Shown here: in pieces, positions 20,955 to 34,926 of the stretch | Layout of the letters: each line of letters starts with the position of its first letter | How positions within the stretch are numbered: the stretch's first letter is position 1 | Source: Deinococcus sp. AJ005 | Lineage (GTDB): Bacteria; Deinococcota; Deinococci; Deinococcales; Deinococcaceae | DNA: 64,000 nt | Direction: 5' to 3' | NCBI RefSeq assembly: GCF_009017495.1 | Contig: NZ_CP044990.1 | Coordinates: 825,001 to 889,000 of the forward strand | Program-made: the position numbers and the translations under genes | Notes under the pieces: model-generated | Told to the model about the DNA's origin: nothing | Seen by the model: only the letters and a program-made list of their open reading frames with translations | Databases searched by the model: none

Positions 20955-21703
20955 CCGAACCACAACCCAACAAAGTTGCCCTCGTCACTGGCAGCAGCCG
21001 GGGCCTGGGCCGGGCGATGGCCCTGAAACTGGCCGCAGACGGCTTTGATCTTGCCGTCCACTTCGGACGTAATGCTGCGGAAGCTGAGAAGGTGGCGGAG
21101 GAAGTTCGCGCCCACGGCGTCCGTGCCGAGGTGTTCGGCGCTGATCTCGCCACGCCAGCCAACGCCGGAAAACTCGTCGAGGACGTGATCCGGAAGATGG
21201 GCGGTCTGGACGTGCTGGTCAACAATGCCGGAATCACCCGCGACGGCCTCGCCATCCGCATGAAGGACGAGGACTGGGACGCCGTGATCCAGACCAACCT
21301 GTCCAGCGCGTTTTCGGCGTGCCGGGCGGCCATCAAGCACATGATGCGTGCCCGCTCTGGGCGGATCGTCAATATTGCCAGCGTGGTGGGATTGACTGGC
21401 AATCCGGGTCAGGCCAACTACGTGGCCAGCAAGGCCGGGTTGATCGGGCTGACCAAGGCGCTGGCCAAGGAATACGGCGGGCGCGGTATTACCGTCAATG
21501 CCGTGGCCCCCGGTTTTATCGAATCCGACATGACGGCTACGCTGGCGGAAGACGTGAAAAGCGGTTATCTGGCGGGGATTCCTCTGGCCCGCCTTGGTCA
21601 GCCGGAAGAAGTCGCCGCACTGGTGGCGTTTCTAGCCTCTGATGGTGCCGGGTACATCACCGGGCAGACCATCGGCGTGGATGGCGGTTTGAATCCGCAT
21701 TGA
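20951..21703 (+). CDS. fabG: 3-oxoacyl-ACP reductase
   Basis: 250 residues, short-chain dehydrogenase. NADPH-binding TGSSRGLGRAM, NNAG, catalytic Ser in NIASVVG and the YVASK active site are intact; the C-terminal GYITGQTIGVDGG is typical of FabG. A GAGGGA Shine-Dalgarno lies before ATG 20951, which overlaps the preceding stop. Confidence 0.92.
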   Translation: MTEPQPNKVALVTGSSRGLGRAMALKLAADGFDLAVHFGRNAAEAEKVAEEVRAHGVRAEVFGADLATPANAGKLVEDVIRKMGGLDVLVNNAGITRDGLAIRMKDEDWDAVIQTNLSSAFSACRAAIKHMMRARSGRIVNIASVVGLTGNPGQANYVASKAGLIGLTKALAKEYGGRGITVNAVAPGFIESDMTATLAEDVKSGYLAGIPLARLGQPEEVAALVAFLASDGAGYITGQTIGVDGGLNPH

Positions 21704-21827
21704 GCAACTCTGATGGGTATGTTCCCCACGCTTCGTTTGCACCCCGTTCAGGAACGTAGCCTCCCACACCCTGCCCGTGTAGACTGGGCCAGATTTCAAG
21801 GACACTTCAAGACAGGAGGAAAAAACT

Positions 21828-22058
<231 letters not shown>

Positions 22059-22109
22059 ACGCGCCTGTTCCGGCGACGCGTCGAGCGCAGCCGGGGCAGT
22101 GAATGGGGG

Positions 22110-22136
22110 CGGGGCGCGGGTTATACCGTCGCCCCG
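22110..22136 (+). terminator. hairpin between acpP and fabF
   Basis: CGGGGCG/CGCCCCG stem (22110-22116, 22130-22136) followed by GTTTCTATT, a weak T tract. It may partly end acpP transcription and lower fabF expression relative to acpP. Confidence 0.45.
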
Positions 22137-22162
22137 GTTTCTATTGAAAAGGGAGGGGATGT

Positions 22163-23407
<1,245 letters not shown>

Positions 23408-23574
23408 GGATCGTCAAACAGAATGGTCTGGAAGTCCAACGGCTCAAAAATACAGCGGTTCTTGCGGCTGATCGGTTGAGCAGTTTGACGGTTTGATCCG
23501 CCCCGCCGCCCCTTCCCTCCACAAATCCTCAAGCTGAAGACCGGGTCACTCACGTCAATCGGTGCTTTAATGCC

Positions 23575-23592
23575 CTGATAGTCGCCTGATAG
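23575..23592 (+). promoter_or_regulatory. CTGATAG direct repeat upstream of ppk (Pho-box-like)
   Basis: Two identical CTGATAG units (23575-23581, 23586-23592) separated by 4 bp, giving an 11-bp period. This geometry matches binding sites of OmpR/PhoB-type regulators, and the downstream gene is polyphosphate kinase, a classic phosphate-regulon member. The exact bases differ from the enteric Pho box, so assignment to a PhoB protein is inference. Confidence 0.45.
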
Positions 23593-23664
23593 GCCCGGTT
23601 TATCTTTTTTCAGATCAGCCTAGGGTTCTTAGAATTCCCGTCCCCAGCGAAAGGAGTCATCCCT

Positions 23665-25791
<2,127 letters not shown>

Positions 25792-25950
25792 GGAAGGGAA
25801 TACACCCATTCGGGCGACTGGGGCACGGGTTGACCTCTTCCAAATAGCGGCTGGAATGATTACCATACGGCCACTCAAAACCTGATTGAGCTTCAGGGGC
25901 GGCGGTCTGCGTCTGTCCCCGTTCTCGCCCTCTTTTCCCAGGAGTTGCCC

Positions 25951-26595
25951 ATGCGTTCATTGCTGCTGCCCGCCGCCCTGCTGTCCTTGACCCTGATGGC
26001 CTGTGGTCAGACCACGCCCCAGACGTCTGTTGCCGCCCCCAACGCTGCCAACGCCTACGCCCAGCGCCCGGAACTCCAGGACGCGGACAGTCAGGCGATT
26101 CTGGAGAAGTACGGCAATGATCCGGGCCTGCTGGAAGCTTTGCAGCAGGCGTATGGCGAGCGGCCCACAGACCTCAGCCTGCCCGCCGCCCCCGCCATCA
26201 CTGGCCTTGATCTGGCGAGTGACCGGCTGGCCTATGTCAAGCGCACCGGCTGGGGCAGCGTGGGCAATTACAACAACCAGTACGCGGCCTACGCGGGAAC
26301 GACTCGCCCTTATGCGGGCCTGGACTGGGGCCGTGACGGTTGCAGCGCCCCCGACGGTCTGGGCCTGGGCTACCGCGAGGATTTCCGGCCCGCGTGCAAT
26401 GTCCACGATTTCGGTTACCGCAACCTCAAGGTCTACCAGCGCACCGACGCCAACCGCAAAACCACAGACGAGGCGTTCCACACCAACATGAACGCCATCT
26501 GCGCCGCCAAGAGCTGGTACAAGCGTCCAGCGTGCTACAGCGCGGCCTTCGCGTATTACGAGGGAGTGCGGGTGGGGGGCGCAAGCAGCTTCTAG
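25951..26595 (+). CDS. prokaryotic phospholipase A2-like lipoprotein
   Basis: 214 residues. The signal peptide ends in LTLMAC, a plausible lipobox, so the mature protein is likely membrane-anchored outside the cell membrane. The C-terminal domain has the bacterial PLA2 signature: GRDGCSAPD, then [14 protein letters not shown] with the catalytic His-Asp pair, and later Cys residues ([16 protein letters not shown]) likely forming disulfides. Such enzymes release fatty acids from the sn-2 position of phospholipids. AGGAG precedes ATG 25951; a TTG two codons upstream is less likely. The next genes handle glycerophosphodiesters, a product of lipid breakdown. Confidence 0.75.
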   Translation: MRSLLLPAALLSLTLMACGQTTPQTSVAAPNAANAYAQRPELQDADSQAILEKYGNDPGLLEALQQAYGERPTDLSLPAAPAITGLDLASDRLAYVKRTGWGSVGNYNNQYAAYAGTTRPYAGLDWGRDGCSAPDGLGLGYREDFRPACNVHDFGYRNLKVYQRTDANRKTTDEAFHTNMNAICAAKSWYKRPACYSAAFAYYEGVRVGGASSF

Positions 26596-26614
26596 CGCCG
26601 GAAGCAGAGAGGGG

Positions 26615-26650
26615 AAGGCCGCCCATGGAAACTCCGTAGGCGGCCTTCTT
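26615..26650. terminator. bidirectional terminator between convergent genes
   Basis: AAGGCCGCC/GGCGGCCTT stem (26615-26623, 26639-26647) followed by CTTT, between the phospholipase-like gene and the convergent MerR gene. Confidence 0.75.
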
Positions 26651-26654
26651 TAGC

Positions 26655-27500
26655 TCAGCCCTGCTGTGGTACGAACGGCCACGCCACGTCCCCCGCCGGA
26701 TCGCTGTCCTTCAAACCGGCCCAGTCGTGTGGATAGACCTCGCGTGGGCTGAGAGAACTGTTCTCGCCGTGTGCTGAGGCGTAATCGGCAACGGCGTCGT
26801 AGGCCTCCAGAATGCTAGGAAAGCTGAACTGCGCCTTGCTCAGGGTGACGTAAGCCTCGGCGTGGGCAGGTGCCTCACGCAGGGTCAGGCCGCCCGTGGG
26901 TATCAGGGAACCGCTGTACGGCACGCAGACCTCCACCGGTCCGTCGTTGTCGGCGTTGACCTGTCCGTGGTAGATGACGAAGGGAATGCCCGCGACGGTT
27001 GCGCCTGCCTGCATGATCTGCTGGGGTAACGCCTTCAATTGCTGCTCGATGAAGCCGGGAAGTTCGTCCACGCGCAGGCGGCGGGACAGGGTGGCGATCT
27101 GTTGGGCAGGAACGTGGCGCTGCTGGACGTTGAAATGCTGGGTCATGGGGGGTTCTCCTTTGAGGGTTCGCAGGACGTAGCGGGCCAGTTCGCGCCGCTG
27201 GGTGTGCTGGATTTCAGCCTGCGTCCAGTGGCCCCGGATCAGGTCCGGCTGCTGTCCTGCTGGGGCGTCCAGCACGGCGCGGATGCTGCCGAGCGACAGG
27301 CCGAGCTGGCGCAACAGACCGATCAAGCGAGCCTGGGGCAACTGCTTGTGGGAATAATGTCGGTAGCCGTTGTCCGGGTCCACCCATTCGGGCGGCAACA
27401 GGCCCAGTTCGTCGTACAGACGCAGGGCCTTGAGACTCAGGCGGCTGGCCCCGGCAAAGGCGCTGATGGTCATGGAAGCAGTGGGGTTGGTGGGGGTCAT
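26655..27500 (-). CDS. MerR family transcriptional regulator with GyrI-like effector domain
   Basis: 281 residues. N-terminal MerR winged helix: MTISAFAGASRLSLKALRLY then YDELGLLPPEWVDPDNGYRHY, followed by a coiled-coil dimerisation helix and a C-terminal effector domain (PFVIYHGQ...VEVCVPY...YVTLSKAQFSFPSILEAYDAV) like that of BmrR and other multidrug sensors. It should activate transcription when a hydrophobic ligand binds. AGAGGAG precedes ATG 27500. It is divergent from the GDPD gene. Confidence 0.88.
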   Translation of the reverse strand: MTPTNPTASMTISAFAGASRLSLKALRLYDELGLLPPEWVDPDNGYRHYSHKQLPQARLIGLLRQLGLSLGSIRAVLDAPAGQQPDLIRGHWTQAEIQHTQRRELARYVLRTLKGEPPMTQHFNVQQRHVPAQQIATLSRRLRVDELPGFIEQQLKALPQQIMQAGATVAGIPFVIYHGQVNADNDGPVEVCVPYSGSLIPTGGLTLREAPAHAEAYVTLSKAQFSFPSILEAYDAVADYASAHGENSSLSPREVYPHDWAGLKDSDPAGDVAWPFVPQQG

Positions 27501-27524
27501 GGCGGCTCCTCTAGAGGTGGCCCC

Positions 27525-27555
27525 AGCATGGGGGCTGCCCCAGGGGTCAGGTCAA
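27525..27555 (-). promoter_or_regulatory. MerR-type promoter with 19-bp spacer
   Basis: On the minus strand, TTGACC (27550-27555) and CATGCT (27525-27530) are 19 bp apart, the overlong spacing that MerR proteins correct by twisting DNA. The spacer contains the palindrome CCCC-T-GGGG. It lies directly upstream of the merR gene, suggesting autoregulation. Confidence 0.5.
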
Positions 27556-27585
27556 ACGGGCGGCCAAGCGGCTAGTCTGTGCGGC

Positions 27586-28266
27586 ATGACGCCGCTGCTT
27601 TTAGGTCACCGGGGAACGCCACGACTGCATCAGGAGAACACCATGCGGGGCTTTCAGGCCGCGCTGGACGCTGGATTGGACGGCGTGGAAATGGACGTGC
27701 GGCGGCTGAGAGACGGTACGCTGGTCATTCACCACGATGAGCATCTCAAAGATGGGCGTGCCCTGCCGCAGATGGTGGCCGCCGATTTGCCCGAGGACGT
27801 GCCGACGCTGGAAGAACTGCTGGAGTGGGCGGCAAGAACAGGTGCGTACCTGAATGTGGAGATCAAATACGAGCGGGCGCTGCCGGATGACCGCGTGGCC
27901 CGCACGCTGGACGCCATTCGCGCGCACGGGCTGAGCAAGCGGGTGATCCTCAGCAGCTTCAATCCCCTGCTGCTGGCCGCCGCCCGCAGACATGCGCCAG
28001 AGATCGAGCGGGGCTTTCTGTACCACCGCAGCTACAAATTTGGCCCGCTGGACCTCGTGCCACTGGTGCTGCGTGGGCTGAAGGCCGCCGCCTCGCACCC
28101 GCACCACAGCATGATCGACGCGGCGCTGATGGCACAGGCGCGGGCCGGGGGCTGGCGGGTCAACACCTGGACCGTCAACAACCCCGCCGAGGTCATCCGG
28201 TTGGAAGCCCTGGGCGTATCGACACTGATCGGCGATCTGCCGGAGGTGCTGCTCGTCTCGCGCTGA
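27586..28266 (+). CDS. glycerophosphodiester phosphodiesterase (UgpQ-like)
   Basis: 226 residues, cytoplasmic (no signal peptide). It hydrolyses glycerophosphodiesters to glycerol-3-phosphate and an alcohol. The TIM-barrel signature is complete: LLGHRG with catalytic His, ENTMRGFQAAL with metal-ligand Glu, GVEMDVRRLRDGTLVIHHDEHL with the second His and ligand Glu/Asp, and LNVEIKYE. TAGTCT (27573-27578) is 7 nt before ATG 27586. Directly followed by a Ugp-type uptake system, matching the E. coli ugpBAECQ association. Confidence 0.9.
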   Translation: MTPLLLGHRGTPRLHQENTMRGFQAALDAGLDGVEMDVRRLRDGTLVIHHDEHLKDGRALPQMVAADLPEDVPTLEELLEWAARTGAYLNVEIKYERALPDDRVARTLDAIRAHGLSKRVILSSFNPLLLAAARRHAPEIERGFLYHRSYKFGPLDLVPLVLRGLKAAASHPHHSMIDAALMAQARAGGWRVNTWTVNNPAEVIRLEALGVSTLIGDLPEVLLVSR

Positions 28267-28420
28267 GAGCAGATGAATGATCGGGCGGAGTAGCGTGATT
28301 AGCGGCAAATCTGCCCAGCGCGATAGATTCACCTCTATCCCGTGTCACACAACATTTTTCAGGCCTCGGCAATCGTCTGCGCTTGACAAGAACATGATGA
28401 GAAGGGCCTAATCTAGCGAC

Positions 28421-29719
<1,299 letters not shown>

Positions 29720-29752
29720 AGCCGGGCCACATCGCCCTTCTGAACGCTGAAT

Positions 29753-29797
29753 CCACCGCCCACCCCGAATTCGGGGCGGGCGGTGGGTTCGGCTTTT
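29753..29797 (+). terminator. intrinsic terminator after first ugpB
   Basis: CCACCGCCC ... GGGCGGTGG with an inner CCCCGAATTCGGGG stem, followed by CTTTTTCT. Confidence 0.85.
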
Positions 29798-29899
29798 TCT
29801 GAACAGGTCTTGGTTGCGTGCAAAGCGGTCCTTGAGCGAAGGCACACACATTAGCCCCGCTTACAGGCCAATCAAGTCTCAGCCTCTAGCTTGTCCGGC

Positions 29900-31198
29900 A
29901 TGCGAAAAATAACCCTTTTGCTGGCCCTGATGGGACCGGCTGCATTTCAGCTCGCGCAGGCCCAGACCACCGTGGAGTTCTGGCACACTTTTGGTGATCC
30001 CAAGCGCGGCGGCTGGATTCAGGACCGCGCCGACGAATTCAACAAGGCCAACCCCGGAATTAAAGTGGTGCCTGCCTACAAGGGCAACGACAATGACCTG
30101 ATCTCGGCCACCATCCTCTCGGCGCGGCAGGGCAATGCCCCGGCCATCTCACAGATTTTCGAGGGCGGCTCGCAGCTTGCCTTGGATTCGGGCGTGTTTC
30201 AGCCGGTCAGCGGCATCAAGAACGTGGATTTCAGCGACTACATCAAGCCCGTCATCAACTTCTACACGATTGGCGGCAAGGTCAACAGTCTGCCCTTCAA
30301 CTCGTCCTCGCCCGTCCTGTATTACAACAAGGACCTGATGAAGAAGGCGGGGCTGGACCCCAAGAAGCCGCCCACCACCTTTAACGGTCTGCTGGCGGAT
30401 TGCAAGAAGATCGAGGCGGCCAAAATTGGCGCGACGTGCTTTGGCATGAGCGTGAACGGCTGGTTCGTGGAGAACTGGATGGCCGAGCAGGGCCAGACCT
30501 TCCTGAACAACGACAACGGGCGCAGTGGACGCGCCACCGCCACCAATCTGGACAGCAAGGCAGCCAAGAACATCTTCACCTTCTTCAAAACCTTGCAGGA
30601 CAATAAGTACTACAGCTACACCGGCAAGATCGAGGATTTTGACGGCTCGGACGCGATTTTTACCAATCAGAAAGTCGTCTTCCACATCACGTCCACCTCC
30701 AAGATCGGCAACAACTCCGACGGTGCGAAGCGGGCCGGGTTTGAGCTGGGCGTGGGCGTGCTGCCCATCCCAAACGGTACCAAGCGCAACGGTGTCGTTC
30801 TGGGTGGGGCCAGCCTGTGGATCGCCAAAGCCATTCCCAAGGCCAAGGCCGAGGGCGCGCTGGACTTTGCGCTGTACATGACCAACACCAAGAATATGGC
30901 GTCCTGGCACAAGCTGACCGGCTACTACCCAGTGCGCGAGAGCAGCATCAAACTGCTGCGCGGCGAGGGCTGGTTTACCAAGGCACCGCTGCAACTGGTG
31001 GCCTTTAACCAGCAGACCAACACCGTTGCCAGCCCCGCCACGGCAGGCGCGCTGACTGGCGCTGGCCCGCAGACCCGCAAGATTGTGGAAGAGGCGTGGC
31101 AGAAGGTGCTGAACGGCACCTCCGTGGACGCCGCGCTGAAGGAAGCAAAGACGCGGGCCGACGCTGCACTGGCCGAGTACAACGCCAACTTCAAATAA
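29900..31198 (+). CDS. ugpB: glycerol-3-phosphate ABC transporter substrate-binding protein (UgpB-like), copy 2
   Basis: 432 residues, the same length as its neighbour and alike almost throughout (identical blocks such as SGVFQPVSGIKNVDFSDYI and the final LAEYNANFK). Differences cluster in the early lobe (AYKGNDNDLISATILSARQ, QIFEGGSQ) and around the ligand cleft, which may alter specificity. It has its own TAGCTT (29887-29892) 7 nt before ATG and its own terminator, so the two copies can be regulated apart. A tandem gene duplication. Confidence 0.85.
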   Translation: MRKITLLLALMGPAAFQLAQAQTTVEFWHTFGDPKRGGWIQDRADEFNKANPGIKVVPAYKGNDNDLISATILSARQGNAPAISQIFEGGSQLALDSGVFQPVSGIKNVDFSDYIKPVINFYTIGGKVNSLPFNSSSPVLYYNKDLMKKAGLDPKKPPTTFNGLLADCKKIEAAKIGATCFGMSVNGWFVENWMAEQGQTFLNNDNGRSGRATATNLDSKAAKNIFTFFKTLQDNKYYSYTGKIEDFDGSDAIFTNQKVVFHITSTSKIGNNSDGAKRAGFELGVGVLPIPNGTKRNGVVLGGASLWIAKAIPKAKAEGALDFALYMTNTKNMASWHKLTGYYPVRESSIKLLRGEGWFTKAPLQLVAFNQQTNTVASPATAGALTGAGPQTRKIVEEAWQKVLNGTSVDAALKEAKTRADAALAEYNANFK

Positions 31199-31215
31199 GC
31201 GCGCCCTGATCCTGA

Positions 31216-31252
31216 GCCGCCCCGCCCATTTCCGTGGCGTGGGCGGCTTTTT
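31216..31252 (+). terminator. intrinsic terminator after second ugpB
   Basis: GCCGCCC/GGGCGGC stem (31216-31222, 31241-31247) followed by TTTTT. Confidence 0.8.
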
Positions 31253-31379
31253 GGGGGTGCGGGGAGGGGACCGCAGACCGCAGGGTGACATCTCCGCTCT
31301 AAAACAGTCTAAATTAGGTCCCTCACTCCCCGACACTGTTTTGACTGTGTTCTCACACGAACCCAAGGAGGTTCCACCC

Positions 31380-32301
<922 letters not shown>

Positions 32302-32312
<11 letters not shown>

Positions 32313-33177
32313 GACAGATACGCTGACGCCTCAGACGGGAAAAACAGGCAAGCGCGGGCCGGGCCGTCAGGGGCCGAGCTGGCCCACCCATCTGGCGCTG
32401 ATCGTGGCAGTCCTGATCATCAGCACGCCGCTGATCTTCGCGCTGATCAAGTCCACGCAAGCGTCCAGTCAGGTGATCAGCCCCAACATGCTGCCCGGAA
32501 CCTCCTTCGTGGACAACCTGAGCAGCATCTGGGTGGAAGCCAAGTTGGGGCGTTACATGCTCAACAGCACCATCGTGGCGCTCAGCGTGACCACCGGGAA
32601 AACCATTCTGGCCCTGATGGCCGCGCTGGCCTTCGTGTACTTCCGCTTTCCCCTTAAGGGCGCGGCCTTCACGCTGGTCCTGCTGTCGCTGATGCTGCCC
32701 ACCGAGGTGCTGATCATCGCGCTGTTCGATTTCGTCAGCCGCGATCTGAAATGGGCCAACACCTTTGCCGCCATCATCGTGCCGTTTCTGGCGAGTGCCA
32801 CCGGAACGTTCCTGTTCCGGCAGCACTTCCTGAACATCCCTACCAGTCTGGCCGATGCCGCGCGCATCGACGGTTGCGGGCCGCTGCGCTACCTGACCCG
32901 CATCCTGATTCCGATGAGCTGGAACACGATTGGCGCGCTGGCCGTGATCCAGTTCGTGTACGCCTGGGACCAGTACATCTGGCCGCTGGTGATCGTGCAG
33001 CAGGACGACAAACAGGTGGTGCAGGTGGGTCTGCGCAAGCTGATTGAGGTGGGCGGGCAGACCGACTGGGGCGCGGTGATGGCCGGGGCGATCATCACCA
33101 TGCTGCCGCCGCTGATCGTGTTCACGCTGTTGCAGGAGCAGTTTAGCCGGGGCTTTGCCCTGAGCGAGGACAAGTAG
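32302..33177 (+). CDS. ugpE: ABC transporter permease (UgpE-like)
   Basis: 291 residues. After a basic, Gly/Thr-rich N-terminal extension come six membrane segments and the EAA loop LADAARIDGCGPLRYLTRILIPM, plus YAWDQYIWPLVIVQQDD characteristic of UgpE/MalG-type permeases. Forms the membrane channel with UgpA. No ATPase gene follows, so a shared MsmK/MalK/UgpC-type ATPase elsewhere is required. Confidence 0.87.
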
Positions 33178-33201
33178 GCGGGAACTCTTGGAAGGCAGAA
33201 G

Positions 33202-33233
33202 TCACCGGGGAAAGTCTTCGGTGATTTTTTTAT
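33202..33233 (+). terminator. intrinsic terminator after ugpE
   Basis: TCACCG/CGGTGA stem followed by TTTTTTT (33224-33231), between convergent genes. Confidence 0.8.
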
Positions 33234-33247
33234 TGCTTTGGACAGGC

Positions 33248-33901
33248 TCAGTCCAGACCTAGCCGCGCCACCAATTCCTCGTCTGCCGGTTGGTAAACCT
33301 CCTCGCGGGGCGTGAGCAAAAGCTCGGGCTGGCTTAGATTTTCACGTTGCTGATGAACAAACCCAGTGATGTCCTCCACTCGTAGAAGTGCGCCTCCCTC
33401 GTCTGGTGGGCGGCCAAAGTCGGCCAGCGCACGGCCCCGCAGTCCCAGTTGCACCGCGCGTCGGGCCAGCGGGCGGCCATCAGGGGCGTGATCTGGATCC
33501 CACTGCAACCGCACATTTGAGGCGGCCACGGCAGCATGCCAAGCATCTTTGGACAGGCTAGAAGCGGTCACGGCAGACGGTACGGCGTCCCCCAACCAGC
33601 CGTCGAAGCGGGCGCAGGTCACGGTCAGCGCCAGCACGCGCTCTTGATCGGATTTGGTGGCCCAGCCGCAGCGATACATCATCCATAGAAAGTTGGGCTT
33701 GACCCAACTCATGCGCGAGAAGCTGTAGGGGCCGCCGAAGTGCCCGTGTTGGACAGCGTAATCGGCAATCGCTGGACGGTATGCCTGATAGACGACGATG
33801 GTGGGTTGGCCTTTCAGTTCGCCGCGTTGGGCCAGGATGTGGCGGCCTGTCTGCGGCCACCTCGCGGTCTGTGCAGCGTGGAGTTCGGTAGCCAGGGTCA
33901 T
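33248..33901 (-). CDS. DUF4291 family protein
   Basis: 217 residues from ATG 33901. The family core is clear: TIVVYQAYRPAIADYAVQ, FSRMSWVKPNFLWMMYRCGW and QERVLALTV. Function unknown. The frame extends to an ATG at 34009 adding 36 residues with a hydrophobic stretch, but DUF4291 proteins normally begin shortly before the TIVVYQAY strand, so the shorter start is preferred. It is divergent from kptA, another protein linked by its family to nucleotide or RNA chemistry. Confidence 0.75.
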   Translation of the reverse strand: MTLATELHAAQTARWPQTGRHILAQRGELKGQPTIVVYQAYRPAIADYAVQHGHFGGPYSFSRMSWVKPNFLWMMYRCGWATKSDQERVLALTVTCARFDGWLGDAVPSAVTASSLSKDAWHAAVAASNVRLQWDPDHAPDGRPLARRAVQLGLRGRALADFGRPPDEGGALLRVEDITGFVHQQRENLSQPELLLTPREEVYQPADEELVARLGLD

Positions 33902-34007
33902 GGCCCAGCATGTTGCCGCGCCCAGCCATCCGACAAGCGCCAGACGGCTTAGCCGCCGCGTCCGTGTGGCCGATGTGCCTGCCCGCTGCATCGCCAACAA
34001 TACCCGC

Positions 34008-34523
34008 ATGACTGAGAAACAACTTTCGCACCGCCTGTCCTATCTGCTGAGGCACGCGCCACACGAGGCGGGCCTGACCCTGCAACCCGGCGGCTGGGTG
34101 CCGCTGAAGCCGCTGCTGGCGCATCTGCATGTGACGCGCGAGGAAGTTGAGCGGGTGGTGACGGCTTCCGACAAGCAGAGGTTTGCACTGGATGGGGAAC
34201 GCATCCGGGCCAATCAGGGGCACAGCGTCCAAGTTGATCTGGAGCTGACGCCGCAGACGCCACCCGCCGTGCTGTACCACGGCACGTTTCCTGGCGCGCT
34301 GACCGCCATCCGGCGCGAGGGCCTGAAGCCCATGAACCGCCATCACGTCCACCTCTCGCCGGATACGGAGACAGCCCGTAGAGTGGGAGCGCGGCGTGGG
34401 CCAGCCGTGGTTCTGACCATTCGGGCTGACCGGATGGACGCGGCGGGGCATCTGTTTTACAAGTCGGAGAACGGCGTGTGGCTGGTGGATGGGGTGCCAG
34501 CGGAGTTTCTGCTGGAGCCGTGA
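34008..34523 (+). CDS. kptA: RNA 2'-phosphotransferase (Tpt1/KptA)
   Basis: 171 residues. KptA/Tpt1 transfers a 2'-phosphate from RNA to NAD+. The N-terminal winged helix (LSHRLSYLLRHAPHEAGL) and ADP-ribosyltransferase-like half (VLYHGTFPGALTAIRREGLKPMNRHHVHLS, and VVLTIRADRM) are intact, including the Arg-His-Arg-type active-site residues as far as I can see. AACAAT precedes ATG 34008 by 6-7 nt. Bacteria lack tRNA splicing that generates 2'-phosphate junctions, so the natural substrate is unclear. Confidence 0.9.
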   Translation: MTEKQLSHRLSYLLRHAPHEAGLTLQPGGWVPLKPLLAHLHVTREEVERVVTASDKQRFALDGERIRANQGHSVQVDLELTPQTPPAVLYHGTFPGALTAIRREGLKPMNRHHVHLSPDTETARRVGARRGPAVVLTIRADRMDAAGHLFYKSENGVWLVDGVPAEFLLEP

Positions 34524-34926
34524 CGGTGAGGGGAGGCTGGGTTGAGATGTTGTTCAGGCAGCCCCACCCCCCCAGCCCCCTCCCCCATATGGGCAGGGGG
34601 AGCAGCGCTGCGCCAGGCAGGAGGATTGGGCATTCTGGGTGGGAGTGGGCGGCGGCCTCCGGGTCTGATGCTGTTCTTCATGACGCTGCGTGCGGCCCGT
34701 GTGCTACGCGCCCGACGGCCTTCAGTTGCCGCTTCGGCATTGTGTTCGTGTCTCCAAACAAGATGGCTTGGCCTTTTCCCCTCTCCACTTGAGGGAGAGG
34801 GAGGGAGTCGCGTAGCGATGGAAGGGTGAGTCGCAGACCTGCTTGCAGAGGGGGCCACCAGGCAAACTTTTTTCCACCACTCCAGCAATGAGGCTTTCGG
34901 CCCATATCCCCTTCCAATTGGCCTCC
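34524..34926. other. non-coding region rich in repeats and hairpins
   Basis: 403 bp without a supportable gene. It holds an inverted repeat at about 34576-34602 (CCCCCTCCCCC / GGGCAGGGGG around CATATG), the second copy of the dispersed repeat (34628-34730), and a second inverted repeat CCCTCTCC / GGAGAGGG (34779-34801). These look like REP-type elements. Convergent genes flank the region. Confidence 0.6.
34628..34730 (+). repeat. dispersed ~104-bp repeat, copy 2
   Basis: Aligns end to end with 4554-4657 in the same orientation, starting GGGC and ending at TTGCC/CTGCC, with the block GCGCCCGACGGC shared. Confidence 0.6.

Noticed and set aside
22110..22136. TTATACC after acpP as a further regulon box
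   Set aside because: The second half-site is absent (CCCCGGT) and no -10 lies at 9 bp; it is the loop of a hairpin.
28383..28388. TTGACA as -35 of the first ugpB gene
   Set aside because: Spacing of 20 bp to TAATCT is too long for a confident call, although the -10 itself is accepted.
34576..34801. C-rich inverted repeats as a CRISPR array
   Set aside because: Only two different palindromes, no regular repeat-spacer periodicity and no cas genes.
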